Shown here in pieces: positions 19,237 to 28,914 of a stretch of DNA of 60,195 bases; the first letter of the stretch is position 1; the number at the start of each line of letters is the position of its first letter. The notes under the pieces were generated by a model. It saw only the letters and a program-made list of their open reading frames with translations. It made no database searches and was not told the origin of the DNA. The DNA is taken from positions 1-60,195 of the forward strand of contig CAMENR010000006.1 in NCBI GenBank assembly GCA_945928645.1. The letters are read 5' to 3'. Source of the stretch: an uncultured Clostridia bacterium (GTDB lineage Bacteria > Bacillota > Clostridia > Christensenellales > UBA1242). The position numbers were made by a program, and so were the translations under genes.

Positions 19237-21360
19237 ATGAAGTTAGTTATTATTGAAGGTCCAGGAAAGAGAGATACCCTAAAAAAATATCTTGGTGATG
19301 GCTATGATGTAGTGGCTACAAAAGGTCATGTAAGAGATTTGCCAGCCAAAAGTCTTGGGGTAGATATTTCCAAAAATTTTGAACCACAATATGAGATAAT
19401 GCCTGGCAAAGAGGCAATCATCAAAGAGTTAAAGTCCAAGGCAAGCAAGGCAGAGGCTGTATTGTTAGCAACCGACCCTGATAGAGAGGGAGAAGCTATT
19501 TCGTGGCATATTCAACACATTTTGAATATTTCAGAGAGTGAACCATGCAGAATAGAGTTTAACGAAATTTCTAAATCGGTTGTAAACAAAGCAGTGCAAA
19601 ATCCAAGAAAGATAGATATGAATTTGGTTCATGCACAGCAAGGCAGAAGGGTGTTGGATAGGCTGGTGGGCTATAAGGTTTCGCCAATTATTTGCAAAAA
19701 GATAAAACCTAATCTCAGTGCTGGTCGTGTGCAGAGTGTGGCATTGAAATTGATTGTCGATAGAGAAAAGGAAATTGTAAATTTCAAACCACAGGAGTAT
19801 TGGCCAATTTGTGCTTATTTGGAAAAAAATGGGACAACATTTAAGTCAACCCTTGCTACCAAACTTGGCAAAAAATTTGTGCCAAACAATGCAGAGCAGG
19901 CAGAGGAAGTAGTAAAATATCTCAAAGAACAAACTTTTGTGGTTGAGGAAATAAAGAGGACAGTAACCAAATCAGCCCCACCACCACCATTTATAACAAG
20001 CACAATGCAACAAGATGCTCTAAATAAGATTGGTATGAGTATTTCGCAAACAACCAAAAGTGCTCAGGCTCTGTATGAAGGGGTAGAGTTGGGTGCAGAG
20101 GGCAAAACAGCCCTTATAACATATATAAGGACAGACTCTACTCGTGTTTCGCCAGAGGCACAGACTAAGGCAAAAGAATATATTACATCACATTATGGAG
20201 ATGAGTATGCACCAAAGGCATTTAATGTGTTCAAAACAAAGAAGAATGCACAAGATGCTCACGAAGCGATAAGACCTATTAGCCTAGATAGAACACCAGA
20301 GAGTGTCAAACCTTTTATGTCGGCAGACAACTACAAATTATATAAACTAATTTACGAACGATTTGTTGCAAGCCAGATGACTCCTGCAACATACGATTCG
20401 CAATCAATAAATATCAAGGCAGGGGCTCTTGGCTTTAAGGCGACTGGGCGAACACCTATTTTTGCTGGCTGGACAAGGGCATACAAAGTTTTTGAAGAAC
20501 AAGAAGATGATCCCACCGAAAGCAAACTTCCAAAACTTGCAGAAGGCGATAATCTTAACGTAGAAAAGATAACCAAAGAACAGAAGTTTACCAAACCACC
20601 AGTTAGGTTTACTGAGGCTAGCCTTATCAAAACAATGGAAGAAAAAGGGATAGGTAGGCCAGCAACCTATGCTCCAACAGTTATGACATTGCTAAATAGA
20701 ACATATATGGTAAAAGACGGCAAATATCTAAAACCTTCGGAATTGGGCACAACGGTAACAGAATTTTTGGAGAAATACTTTGCAGATATTATGAATGTTT
20801 CATTCACTGCCGAAATGGAAGATGGACTGGATAGAATAGCAGAGGGAGAGGAGTCTTGGCAAAATGTTATATCCAAGTTTTATGCTGGATTTGAGCAAGA
20901 AGTAATGTATGCTTATAGAGAGTCTAGAAGGATGTCAGTTGCTCCAGAAGAGAGTGATGTGGTATGCAGTAAATGTGGAGCAAAGATGGTGGTAAGAGAG
21001 GGCAAATATGCCAAGTTTTTGGCTTGCCCAAATTATCCAAGGTGCAAAAATATAGTCAGCCTAACTCCACCCAAAAAACCAGTATGCTCTTGCCCAATTT
21101 GTGGCAAAGATGTGGTAGAAAGGAGAACTCATGGGGGAAAGATATTCTATGGCTGTGTAGGGTATCCAGATTGCAAATTTGCTAGTTGGGATATGCCAAC
21201 CAACCTTTCTTGTCCAAAATGCAAGAGTTATCTAACTGTAAAACAGGGCAAAACATATTCTCTGTATAAATGCTCCAACAAGGAATGTGATTATGAAAAA
21301 AAGGATATAAAACAAACGGAAGACAACAGTGAAGTGAAAAATGAAGGTGAAAATGAATAA
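19237..21360 (+). CDS. topA: DNA topoisomerase I with C-terminal zinc fingers
   Basis: TDPDREGEAISWHI, YIRTDSTRVS, IGRPATYAP; C-terminal CSKCGAKM..CPNYPRC type fingers. Confidence 0.96.
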   Translation: MKLVIIEGPGKRDTLKKYLGDGYDVVATKGHVRDLPAKSLGVDISKNFEPQYEIMPGKEAIIKELKSKASKAEAVLLATDPDREGEAISWHIQHILNISESEPCRIEFNEISKSVVNKAVQNPRKIDMNLVHAQQGRRVLDRLVGYKVSPIICKKIKPNLSAGRVQSVALKLIVDREKEIVNFKPQEYWPICAYLEKNGTTFKSTLATKLGKKFVPNNAEQAEEVVKYLKEQTFVVEEIKRTVTKSAPPPPFITSTMQQDALNKIGMSISQTTKSAQALYEGVELGAEGKTALITYIRTDSTRVSPEAQTKAKEYITSHYGDEYAPKAFNVFKTKKNAQDAHEAIRPISLDRTPESVKPFMSADNYKLYKLIYERFVASQMTPATYDSQSINIKAGALGFKATGRTPIFAGWTRAYKVFEEQEDDPTESKLPKLAEGDNLNVEKITKEQKFTKPPVRFTEASLIKTMEEKGIGRPATYAPTVMTLLNRTYMVKDGKYLKPSELGTTVTEFLEKYFADIMNVSFTAEMEDGLDRIAEGEESWQNVISKFYAGFEQEVMYAYRESRRMSVAPEESDVVCSKCGAKMVVREGKYAKFLACPNYPRCKNIVSLTPPKKPVCSCPICGKDVVERRTHGGKIFYGCVGYPDCKFASWDMPTNLSCPKCKSYLTVKQGKTYSLYKCSNKECDYEKKDIKQTEDNSEVKNEGENE

Positions 21361-22666
21361 TTGTGTTACAGTGATTGGTGCTGGTCTTGCCGGATGTGAA
21401 GCCACTTGGCAACTGGCTAAGCGAGGGATAAATGTTGTGCTTTACGACATAAAACCAAACAAATTTACCCCAGCACATTCTAACCCAAACTTTGCAGAAA
21501 TAGTGTGCTCCAATAGTTTGAAGTCTATGGACAACTCTACTGCATCTGGGTTGTTAAAACTAGAAATGGAGAGATTTGATAGCCTTATACTAAGGTGTGC
21601 ATACAGTTGCAGAGTGCCTGCTGGCAATGCTTTGGCAGTGGATAGAGAAAAATTTGCAGAAATGGTTACTAGCGAGATAAAGAGCCTAGACAATGTAAAG
21701 ATATTGTCTGAAGAAGTGCAAGAAATCCCACAAGGTATAACAATACTTGCCACAGGGCCTCTAACAACCAACCAATTGAGCAAAAGTTTGATGAATTTTT
21801 TGGAGCAAGACAACCTGGCTTTTTATGATGCCTCTAGCCCAATAGTAGAAAGGGATAGTATAGATATGACCAAAGCCTTTGTAAAGGATAGATACGACAA
21901 AGGAGAAGGGGATTATATAAATTGCCCTATGAACAAAGCCCAATATCTCCAATTTTATAATCAACTAATAAATGCAGAGAGAGTGGAGTTGAAAAATTTT
22001 GAGAAGAAAGAGATTTTTGAGGGGTGTATGCCCATTGAAGTTATGGCAATGAGGGGAGAAGATAGCCTAAGATTTGGCCCTCTCAAACCCATTGGCTTGG
22101 ATAATCCAAAGACAAAAGAAAAATATTATGCAGTGGTGCAACTAAGACCAGAAGACAAGGACAAAAGGTTATATAATCTTGTTGGGTTTCAAACCAACTT
22201 GCTTTTCCCAGAGCAAAAGAGGGTGTTTTCTCTTATTCCTGGTTTGGAAAATGCAAAATTTATTAAGTATGGAGTTATGCATAGGAACACATACATAAAT
22301 GCCCCACAAGTTTTGAAAAACACTTTCCAAACGAAAAAAAGGGAGGGCTTGTTTATTGCAGGTCAGTTGAGTGGGGTGGAAGGATATATGGAAAGCACTA
22401 TGAGTGGGCTTTTGTGTGGTATAAATGCATATTTACTTTCAAAGGGGAGAAAATTGTTGTCGCTTTCATCAAATACTATGATGGGGGCTATTGCAAATTT
22501 CATAACAACTTGTCCACAAAAAAACTTTCAACCAATGAATGCAAATTTTGGTATTGTTAGTCCACTTGAACAAAAAATTAAAGATAACAAGCTCAAACGA
22601 GAAAAGATAGTTGCTCGTTCGCTTGAAGAAATAGATAATAAAATAAAAATATTAAATGATGATTAA
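21341..22666 (+). CDS. trmFO: tRNA (m5U54) methyltransferase, folate/FAD-dependent
   Basis: VTVIGAGLAGCEATWQLA, VCSNSLKS, GQLSGVEGYMES; start could also be ATG 21353. Overlaps topA. Confidence 0.94.
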   Translation: MKVKMNNCVTVIGAGLAGCEATWQLAKRGINVVLYDIKPNKFTPAHSNPNFAEIVCSNSLKSMDNSTASGLLKLEMERFDSLILRCAYSCRVPAGNALAVDREKFAEMVTSEIKSLDNVKILSEEVQEIPQGITILATGPLTTNQLSKSLMNFLEQDNLAFYDASSPIVERDSIDMTKAFVKDRYDKGEGDYINCPMNKAQYLQFYNQLINAERVELKNFEKKEIFEGCMPIEVMAMRGEDSLRFGPLKPIGLDNPKTKEKYYAVVQLRPEDKDKRLYNLVGFQTNLLFPEQKRVFSLIPGLENAKFIKYGVMHRNTYINAPQVLKNTFQTKKREGLFIAGQLSGVEGYMESTMSGLLCGINAYLLSKGRKLLSLSSNTMMGAIANFITTCPQKNFQPMNANFGIVSPLEQKIKDNKLKREKIVARSLEEIDNKIKILNDD

Positions 22667-22676
22667 AGGAGAAATT

Positions 22677-23213
22677 ATGGAAGGAATGAGAAGCACTACT
22701 ATAGTGGCTGTAAAAAGAAATGGCAAGACTGCTATTGCAGGAGATGGGCAGGTTACTGTGGGCGAAAAGTTTATTGTAAAAAATAATGCAGTAAAAGTTA
22801 GAAGAATTTATGGAGGAAAGGTAGTAATAGGATTTGCTGGCAGTGCATCAGATGCATTCAGTTTGTCGCAAAAGTTTGAAGAGTTGTTGCAAAAGTTTAG
22901 TGGAAACCTTATGCGAAGCGCTGTGGAATTGGCTATTGGCTTTAGGGACGACAAATATGTCCGAAGGCTTGATGCTCTCATGCTGGTGGCGGATAAGGAC
23001 AACCTCTTGTATGTATCAGGCAACGGAGATGTTTTTGAACCAGAATATGGTGTTGCCGCTATTGGCAGTGGAGAATTCTATGCTTTGGCTGCGTCAAGAG
23101 CGCTTATAGAAAACACTGACCTTAGCGCAAAAGAAATTGCCCTTAAGGCACTAAAAATAACCAGCGATATCTGCGTGTTTACCAATGGACACGTAACAGT
23201 GGAGGAGGTCTAA
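22677..23213 (+). CDS. hslV: HslV peptidase subunit
   Basis: TTIVAVKRNGKTAIAGDGQVTVG; ATG at 22677 behind AAAGGAGAA. Confidence 0.95.
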   Translation: MEGMRSTTIVAVKRNGKTAIAGDGQVTVGEKFIVKNNAVKVRRIYGGKVVIGFAGSASDAFSLSQKFEELLQKFSGNLMRSAVELAIGFRDDKYVRRLDALMLVADKDNLLYVSGNGDVFEPEYGVAAIGSGEFYALAASRALIENTDLSAKEIALKALKITSDICVFTNGHVTVEEV

Positions 23214-24524
23214 ATGAATTACACACCAAAAGAAATTGTTGCCGAACTTGACAAATATATAATAGGTCAGGAGAATGCAAAAAAAGCAGTGGCAATCGCA
23301 TTAAGAAACAGATACCGTCGTAGCAAACTTTCAAAGCAAATGCAAGAGGAGATAACTCCAAAAAACATTATTATGAAAGGTCCAACAGGGGTTGGCAAAA
23401 CAGAGATTGCTCGTAGGCTTGCAAAGTTGGTCAAAGCCCCATTTATTAAAGTAGAAGCAACCAAATACACTGAGGTGGGGTATGTTGGCAGAGATGTAGA
23501 AAGTATGGTTAGGGACCTTGTAGAAGCATCTTTTAGGTTGGTAAAAGATGAAAAATATAGCGAGGTGGTTGAGAAAGTTTCCCCAACTGTAAACAAAAGA
23601 TTATTTGATTATCTATACCCTCAAAAGAAAGCAACCCTTGACTCTACAGCCAATGAAGAAGATTTGAAGGCTTATGTTCAAAAGGGAATAGAGGAAGGGA
23701 AATATGATGACGACTTTGTAGAGATGGATGTAAGCGAAGCACCAAAATCCTTCGAAATGATGCCTGGTGCAGGGATGGAAATCAACCTTGGGGAGATTAT
23801 GGGAGGGATATTCCCAACCAAAAAGAAAAAAAGAAAGTTGACTATTCGTGAAGCACGAGAAATCCTAAACCAAGAAGAATGTGATAAGATTATAGACATA
23901 GAAACGGTAAAGGCAGAGGCGGTAAGACGAGCAGAGCAAGAGGGAATTATTTTTATTGACGAAATTGACAAGATTGCGGGTAGTTCGGGCAGAAGCAATG
24001 GGCCGGAGGTAAGCAGAGAAGGTGTGCAGAGAGATATTTTGCCTATTGTTGAGGGTTGCACTGTAAACACAAAGTATGGCATAATAAAAACAGATTATAT
24101 TCTATTTATTGCTGCGGGGGCTTTTCATGTGTCTAAGGTGGAAGACCTTATACCAGAACTTCAAGGTCGTTTTCCAATTAGAGTGGATCTAGAAAACCTT
24201 ACAGCAAAAGAATTTTATAAGATATTGACCGAACCAAAAAATGCCATAACCCTTCAATATCAAGAACTGCTTAGGGTTGATGGTGTAGATTTGGTCTTTA
24301 AGGAAGAAGCCTTAAAGGAAATTGCCAAATACACCGAAGAAGAAAATGAAACCAGCGAAAACCTTGGTGCAAGGCGTCTGCATACTGTGATGGAGTTGCT
24401 GTTGGAGGACGTCAGTTTTAATGCTGGCGACAAACCAAAACAAGTGGTTATCGACAAAGAATATGTAAAAAAGGCATTCGAAAACTTTGACAAAGAGCAC
24501 GATTTGAGAAAATATTTCTTGTAA
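23214..24524 (+). CDS. hslU: HslU ATPase subunit
   Basis: TPKEIVAELDKYIIGQENAKKAVAIALRNRYRR, GPTGVGKTEIARRLA, IFIDEIDKIA. Confidence 0.97.
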   Translation: MNYTPKEIVAELDKYIIGQENAKKAVAIALRNRYRRSKLSKQMQEEITPKNIIMKGPTGVGKTEIARRLAKLVKAPFIKVEATKYTEVGYVGRDVESMVRDLVEASFRLVKDEKYSEVVEKVSPTVNKRLFDYLYPQKKATLDSTANEEDLKAYVQKGIEEGKYDDDFVEMDVSEAPKSFEMMPGAGMEINLGEIMGGIFPTKKKKRKLTIREAREILNQEECDKIIDIETVKAEAVRRAEQEGIIFIDEIDKIAGSSGRSNGPEVSREGVQRDILPIVEGCTVNTKYGIIKTDYILFIAAGAFHVSKVEDLIPELQGRFPIRVDLENLTAKEFYKILTEPKNAITLQYQELLRVDGVDLVFKEEALKEIAKYTEEENETSENLGARRLHTVMELLLEDVSFNAGDKPKQVVIDKEYVKKAFENFDKEHDLRKYFL

Positions 24525-24528
24525 TCAA

Positions 24529-24550
24529 GGTTATTTGAAATAACTTTTTT
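24529..24550 (+). terminator. Rho-independent terminator after hslU
   Basis: GTTATTTGAAATAAC followed by T6. Confidence 0.65.
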
Positions 24551-24653
24551 ACAAACAATATAGTATTTGGCAAATAGTTTTTGAAATAGAGATAAATTTT
24601 GAACATTATTTCTTAGATTTAGTGGGAATAATAAGATTAAAGGAGAAAAAGAA

Positions 24654-24974
24654 ATGAAAATTGAACATCTAGACAATGAAAGCTTTGAGAATGCAATAAA
24701 GGGAGCAAAAACTCCAGTTTTGGTTGATTTTTTTGCCACTTGGTGTGGACCTTGCAAAATGCTTGCTCCTGTGCTAGAAAGTGTGCAAGATGAAATTGGA
24801 GAAAAGGCAAAAATATACAAAATTGATGTTGACGAAGGTATGGAGGTTGCCAAACGCTTTGGAATTATGAGTGTGCCAACTATGATTATTTTCAAAAATG
24901 GGGAAGAGGTGGAAAGACTAGTGGGGCTTAGGTCAAAATCTGAAATTATAGCCACTATCGAAGCAGAAATTTGA
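24654..24974 (+). CDS. trxA: Thioredoxin
   Basis: VDFFATWCGPCKMLAPVLE. Confidence 0.95.
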   Translation: MKIEHLDNESFENAIKGAKTPVLVDFFATWCGPCKMLAPVLESVQDEIGEKAKIYKIDVDEGMEVAKRFGIMSVPTMIIFKNGEEVERLVGLRSKSEIIATIEAEI

Positions 24975-25167
24975 TTGCCAAAAGTTATAACTCAATTAAG
25001 ACTACACAGAATTAAAAATACAAAGGGAAAGTTTGAAAAAAATAAAAAGTTAGCATACCAAGATAAATAAGCAGAAAAATTATCACTTGTTGCCCATAGT
25101 TTCCAATAATATATTTAATAATTTTTTCTTCATTTTTTCCGTTTCTTTATTTTTTTCATTCAAAACC

Positions 25168-25196
25168 TTGACTTTTCCGTTTCCGTTGTATACAAT
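25168..25196 (+). promoter_or_regulatory. Promoter for candidate small RNA
   Basis: TTGACT (25168-25173) - 17 nt - TACAAT (25191-25196). Confidence 0.6.
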
Positions 25197-25202
25197 AACA
25201 AT

Positions 25203-25298
25203 ATCAAGCGTCTGGTAGTAATACGCAGATTGCAATCGTCCGAAAGGTTGCAAAATCTCAAAGGACAGAGATAGGCAAAACCTATCTCTTTTTTTTAT
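25203..25298 (+). ncRNA. Candidate structured small RNA or riboswitch-like element, class not recognised
   Basis: Promoter at 25168-25196; GCGT/ACGC hairpin; AGAT-TGCAA(25227-25235)/TTGCA-aa-ATCT(25248-25258) stem with loop TCGTCCGAAAGG; loop GTCC(25238-25241) complementary to GGAC(25263-25266); terminator AGAGATAGG-caaaa-CCTATCTCT-T8. Confidence 0.5.
25267..25298 (+). terminator. Rho-independent terminator
   Basis: AGAGATAGG-CAAAA-CCTATCTCT followed by T8. Confidence 0.85.
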
Positions 25299-25312
25299 TT
25301 TTGAAAAAATCC

Positions 25313-25340
25313 TTGACAGTGGAGAAAATATAGGTATAAT
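25313..25340 (+). promoter_or_regulatory. ylxM-ffh promoter
   Basis: TTGACA (25313-25318) - 16 nt - TATAAT (25335-25340). Confidence 0.75.
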
Positions 25341-25374
25341 TATGTTGTAAAGTAATTTTGCTTTACGAGGTAAT

Positions 25375-25707
25375 ATGGAAATTAGAGATAATTTGAGGAA
25401 GAGCTTGTTAGCAGAGATGTATGCTCCACTCTTGACTCCCAAGCAACAAAGTATATTGAGAATGTTTTTGGATAGCAACATTTCGCTTAGTGAGATTGCC
25501 GAGGAGTTTGGTATTTCAAGGCAGGCAGTAAATGACCTTGTCAAAAGGACATTTAGAGTGCTTGAAGATTATGAAAGCAAATTAAATTTGCTAGCGAAAT
25601 TTGAACAAATCAAAGCGACTCTTTCCGATTGTTGTCATCTTCTTGATCAAAACGCAGACAAAGAGATTGTCAAAAAAAAGTTAAATTCTATTATGGAGGT
25701 TTTGTAA
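25375..25707 (+). CDS. ylxM: YlxM-family HTH protein
   Basis: LLTPKQQSILRMFLDSNISLSEIAEEFGISRQAVNDLVKRT; adjacent to ffh. Confidence 0.9.
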   Translation: MEIRDNLRKSLLAEMYAPLLTPKQQSILRMFLDSNISLSEIAEEFGISRQAVNDLVKRTFRVLEDYESKLNLLAKFEQIKATLSDCCHLLDQNADKEIVKKKLNSIMEVL

Positions 25708-25708
25708 T

Positions 25709-27022
25709 ATGGGAATGTTTTCCAATCTATCACTTAGGTTAAATCACATTTTTTCTCACCTTACAAAACGAGGCAAACTTACGGAACTTGAAATTAAGGA
25801 AGCAATGAGAGAGATTAGAGTTGCTTTGCTTGAGGCTGATGTAAACTTTTTGGTGGCGAAAAATTTTGTAAGCAGAGTAAGTGAAAAGGCTCTTGGGCAA
25901 AGTGTTCTGACCAGTCTAACACCAGGGCAACAAGTTGTGAAGATTGTCAATGACGAGTTGGTGGAATTGATGGGCAAGTCCAATAGCAAACTGGCTGTGT
26001 CTAGCCAGTTGCCAACAATTATTATGTTGTGTGGGCTTCAGGGTAGTGGCAAGACCACAATGTGTGGCAAGTTGGCAGGATTGCTAAAAGGGCAAGGAAA
26101 GAAACCTATGCTTGTGGCTTGTGATATATACAGACCTGCTGCTATAAATCAATTGCAAGTGGTGGGCAAGGGTGTTAAAGTGGAAGTCTTTGAACATGGC
26201 ACACAAAACCCTTCCAAAACATGCAAAGAAGCCATTGCCTATGCCAACAAAAAAATGTATGACACTTTGATTGTGGATACCGCAGGCAGATTGTCTATTG
26301 ATGAAAAGTTGATGGACGAACTAAGAGAGTTGAAGAAAAATATCAACCCAACAGAAATTTTGCTAGTAGTAGACAGTATGAATGGTCAAGAAAGTGTTAA
26401 TGTGGCACAAAGTTTTGACCAAGCGTTAGATATTACCGGTGTTGTGCTTACAAAGTTGGATGGCGATACAAGGGGTGGTGTGGCGTTATCTATATCCGAG
26501 GTTGTCAAAAAGCCAATCAAATTTTGTGGTGTTGGAGAGAAGTTAGGGGACATAGAACCTTTCTATCCAGACAGAATGGCGTCACGAATTTTGGGTATGG
26601 GAGATGTGCTTACTCTTATTGAAAAGGCACAAAATGCTGTTACAGAAGAAGAAGCAAAGCAAATGGAGAAGAAGTTTAGAGAAAATTCTTTTACATTTGA
26701 AGATTATCTTGTGCAGATGGACAAGATAAAGAGTATGGGCAATATAAACGACCTTTTGGGTATGATACCGGGGCTTAGCAACAAGTTAAAAGGTGCTACT
26801 GTTGACGAAAAGGAAATGGAAAGGAACAAGGCCATTATTCAAAGTATGACAGCAAAGGAAAGACGAAACCCAGACCTCATAAAAGGTAGCCAAAAAAAGC
26901 GAATTGCCGAAGGCAGTGGGACACAGATTCAAGATGTAAACAGACTGCTTAAATCGTTTGAACAATCAAAAAATTTGATGAAACAAATGAAAAATGGTGG
27001 AATGAAAAAATTCAAATTTTAA
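25709..27022 (+). CDS. ffh: Signal recognition particle protein Ffh
   Basis: MLCGLQGSGKTTMCGKLA, DTAGRLSIDEKLMDEL, TKLDGDTRGG, M-domain. Confidence 0.97.
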   Translation: MGMFSNLSLRLNHIFSHLTKRGKLTELEIKEAMREIRVALLEADVNFLVAKNFVSRVSEKALGQSVLTSLTPGQQVVKIVNDELVELMGKSNSKLAVSSQLPTIIMLCGLQGSGKTTMCGKLAGLLKGQGKKPMLVACDIYRPAAINQLQVVGKGVKVEVFEHGTQNPSKTCKEAIAYANKKMYDTLIVDTAGRLSIDEKLMDELRELKKNINPTEILLVVDSMNGQESVNVAQSFDQALDITGVVLTKLDGDTRGGVALSISEVVKKPIKFCGVGEKLGDIEPFYPDRMASRILGMGDVLTLIEKAQNAVTEEEAKQMEKKFRENSFTFEDYLVQMDKIKSMGNINDLLGMIPGLSNKLKGATVDEKEMERNKAIIQSMTAKERRNPDLIKGSQKKRIAEGSGTQIQDVNRLLKSFEQSKNLMKQMKNGGMKKFKF

Positions 27023-27107
27023 TTAGTTTTTTACAATTTTTTTAGAGCATAAGCCAAAATGCTTTCAAAAAAATATTCAATATAGATAAAAAAAGGAGAA
27101 ACAAAAA

Positions 27108-27410
27108 ATGGCAGTAAAAATCAGACTTACAAGACTAGGAGATAAAAAGAGCCCATTTTATAGAGTAGTTGTTGCAGATGCAAGAACATCAAGAGATGGC
27201 AAGGCAATAGATAACCTTGGTTATTTCAACCCACTTGTCGAAGAAAATGGACTAAAACTTGACAAAGAAAAGACTTTGACTTGGCTCAAAAATGGTGCTC
27301 AACCAACAGAAACTGCAAGAACATTGCTCGTGAAGGCTGGCATTGTTGAAAATGCAAAACCATACACTCCAAAGAAGATTGTCCCAAAGAAGAAAGATGC
27401 AAAAAAATAA
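27108..27410 (+). CDS. rpsP: 30S ribosomal protein S16
   Basis: [42 protein letters not shown]. Confidence 0.97.
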   Translation: MAVKIRLTRLGDKKSPFYRVVVADARTSRDGKAIDNLGYFNPLVEENGLKLDKEKTLTWLKNGAQPTETARTLLVKAGIVENAKPYTPKKIVPKKKDAKK

Positions 27411-27437
27411 TTAACCACAATATAAGGAGAGAGAAGA

Positions 27438-27665
27438 ATGGAAGAATTACTTAAATTTATTGTGGAAAGCCTTGTTGACGACAAAGATGCGATACAAATA
27501 GAAAAGCATGAAGACGAAACAGCAGTTGTCTTTGAAGTTAAAGTTGCTCAGCAAGACACGGGCAAACTGATAGGCAAAAATGGTAAGATTGCTCAAGCAA
27601 TCAGGTCAATTTTGCATTCGGCTTCTCACAAACAGTCAAAAAAATATATCTTAAAGATAAAGTAA
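27438..27665 (+). CDS. khpA: KH-domain RNA-binding protein KhpA
   Basis: KLIGKNGKIAQAIRSIL GxxG loop; between rpsP and rimM. Confidence 0.92.
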   Translation: MEELLKFIVESLVDDKDAIQIEKHEDETAVVFEVKVAQQDTGKLIGKNGKIAQAIRSILHSASHKQSKKYILKIK

Positions 27666-27669
27666 AATT

Positions 27670-28158
27670 ATGATAGAGATAGCAAAAATTTTGAAACCAC
27701 AGGGCTTGCGTGGGGAAATGAAGATTTCGATGTATGTGCATGACTTGGGGTTCTGGAGCAATTTGAAAACTGTGTATATTGATGGTTATGAACACGATGT
27801 TGTAAAGTTTAGGTATTACAAAGGGTTTGGTTACATTGTTTTGGAAGATGTAACAACTTGCGAGCAAGCAGAGATGTTTAGAAACATAACTCTTACTGTT
27901 CCAAAGGAGCAAATCCCATTATCTGACGGGGAATATCTTATATCTGACCTAGAAAATTGCACAGTGGTTGACGAACAAGAAAATATAATTGGATATGTAG
28001 AAAGTGTAGAGCAATATGGCTCTGCCTATATCATAAATATCCTAAAAAATGGTGGGCTTAGGAGCTTTCCATTCCTTAATGAAGTAATAAAGAATGTAAA
28101 CATTCAGTCCAAAAAAATTGTCGTTTTCAAAAATAAACTTGACGAGGTGCTGGTGTGA
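27670..28158 (+). CDS. rimM: Ribosome maturation factor RimM
   Basis: IAKILKPQGLRGEMKI; between khpA and trmD. Confidence 0.93.
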   Translation: MIEIAKILKPQGLRGEMKISMYVHDLGFWSNLKTVYIDGYEHDVVKFRYYKGFGYIVLEDVTTCEQAEMFRNITLTVPKEQIPLSDGEYLISDLENCTVVDEQENIIGYVESVEQYGSAYIINILKNGGLRSFPFLNEVIKNVNIQSKKIVVFKNKLDEVLV

Positions 28159-28859
28159 AAATCACTATCCTAACACTATTCCCAGAGATGTTTGAGGCAC
28201 TTAATCACAGCATATTATCTCGTGCACAAAAAAATAAACTGCTGGAAATTGAGGTTGTAAACATAAGAGATTTTTCGCTGGATAACAACAAAAGGTGCGA
28301 TGACTATTCCTATGGTGGTGGGGCAGGAATGATTATGACCCCTCAACCACTTTTTGATGCAATAAAAAGCGTTAAGACAAGCAATGCTCATACAGTTTAT
28401 ATGTCGCCAAAAGGCAAGGTCCTTTCGCAACAAAAGGTGGAAGATTTGGCAAAATTAAATGAGATGATAATTGTTTGTGGGCATTATGAAGGCATTGACC
28501 AAAGGATAATTGACCTCTGCATTGACGAGGAAATTTCAATAGGAGATTATGTTCTTACTGGTGGAGAGTTGCCAGCAATGGTCTTGGTTGATAGTGTAGC
28601 AAGATACATTCCTAATGTGCTAGGCAACGAAGAAACGACCAATGACGAGTCCTTTTCGGCAGGACTTTTGGAATATCCACAATGGACAAGACCAGCAGAA
28701 TTTGAAGGGTTGAGAGTGCCTCAAGTTTTGCTAGATGGCAACCATAAGGAAGTGGATAGGTGGCGACTAGAAAAATCTGTTGAAATAACCAAGAAAAATC
28801 GACCAGATTTGTATAAAAAATATATTCGCAAACAGCAAAAATTGGAAAAGAAAAAATAA
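28155..28859 (+). CDS. trmD: tRNA (guanine-N1)-methyltransferase
   Basis: GTG start; ITILTLFPEMFEALNHSILSRA, YGGGAGMIM, GHYEGIDQRI, SIGDYVLTGGELP. Confidence 0.97.
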   Translation: MKITILTLFPEMFEALNHSILSRAQKNKLLEIEVVNIRDFSLDNNKRCDDYSYGGGAGMIMTPQPLFDAIKSVKTSNAHTVYMSPKGKVLSQQKVEDLAKLNEMIIVCGHYEGIDQRIIDLCIDEEISIGDYVLTGGELPAMVLVDSVARYIPNVLGNEETTNDESFSAGLLEYPQWTRPAEFEGLRVPQVLLDGNHKEVDRWRLEKSVEITKKNRPDLYKKYIRKQQKLEKKK

Positions 28860-28914
28860 GTAATATAGATTTGGAATTTATCTACATTACAAATGAAATC
28901 ATAAGGAGGTAAAT

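Noticed and set aside
22677-22700. HslV N-terminal extension before the catalytic Thr (MEGMRS-TTIVAV)
   Set aside because: Short propeptides before the Thr are common in HslV/ClpQ relatives; not notable by itself.
24260-24955. 231-aa minus-strand ORF over hslU/trxA
   Set aside because: Antisense to two clear genes; Ser/Ile-rich shadow composition.
25203-25298. SRP 4.5S RNA, suggested by proximity to ffh
   Set aside because: Lacks the conserved GGUCAGG...GGAAGCAGCC domain IV; the only tetraloop is a plain GAAA.
25083-25544. 153-aa minus-strand ORF (YYYQTLDIVIVYNGNGKVKVLNEKNKETEK...)
   Set aside because: The tail looks somewhat coding-like, but the ORF runs antisense through the ylxM promoter, terminator and coding region with no clear RBS; left as unsupported.
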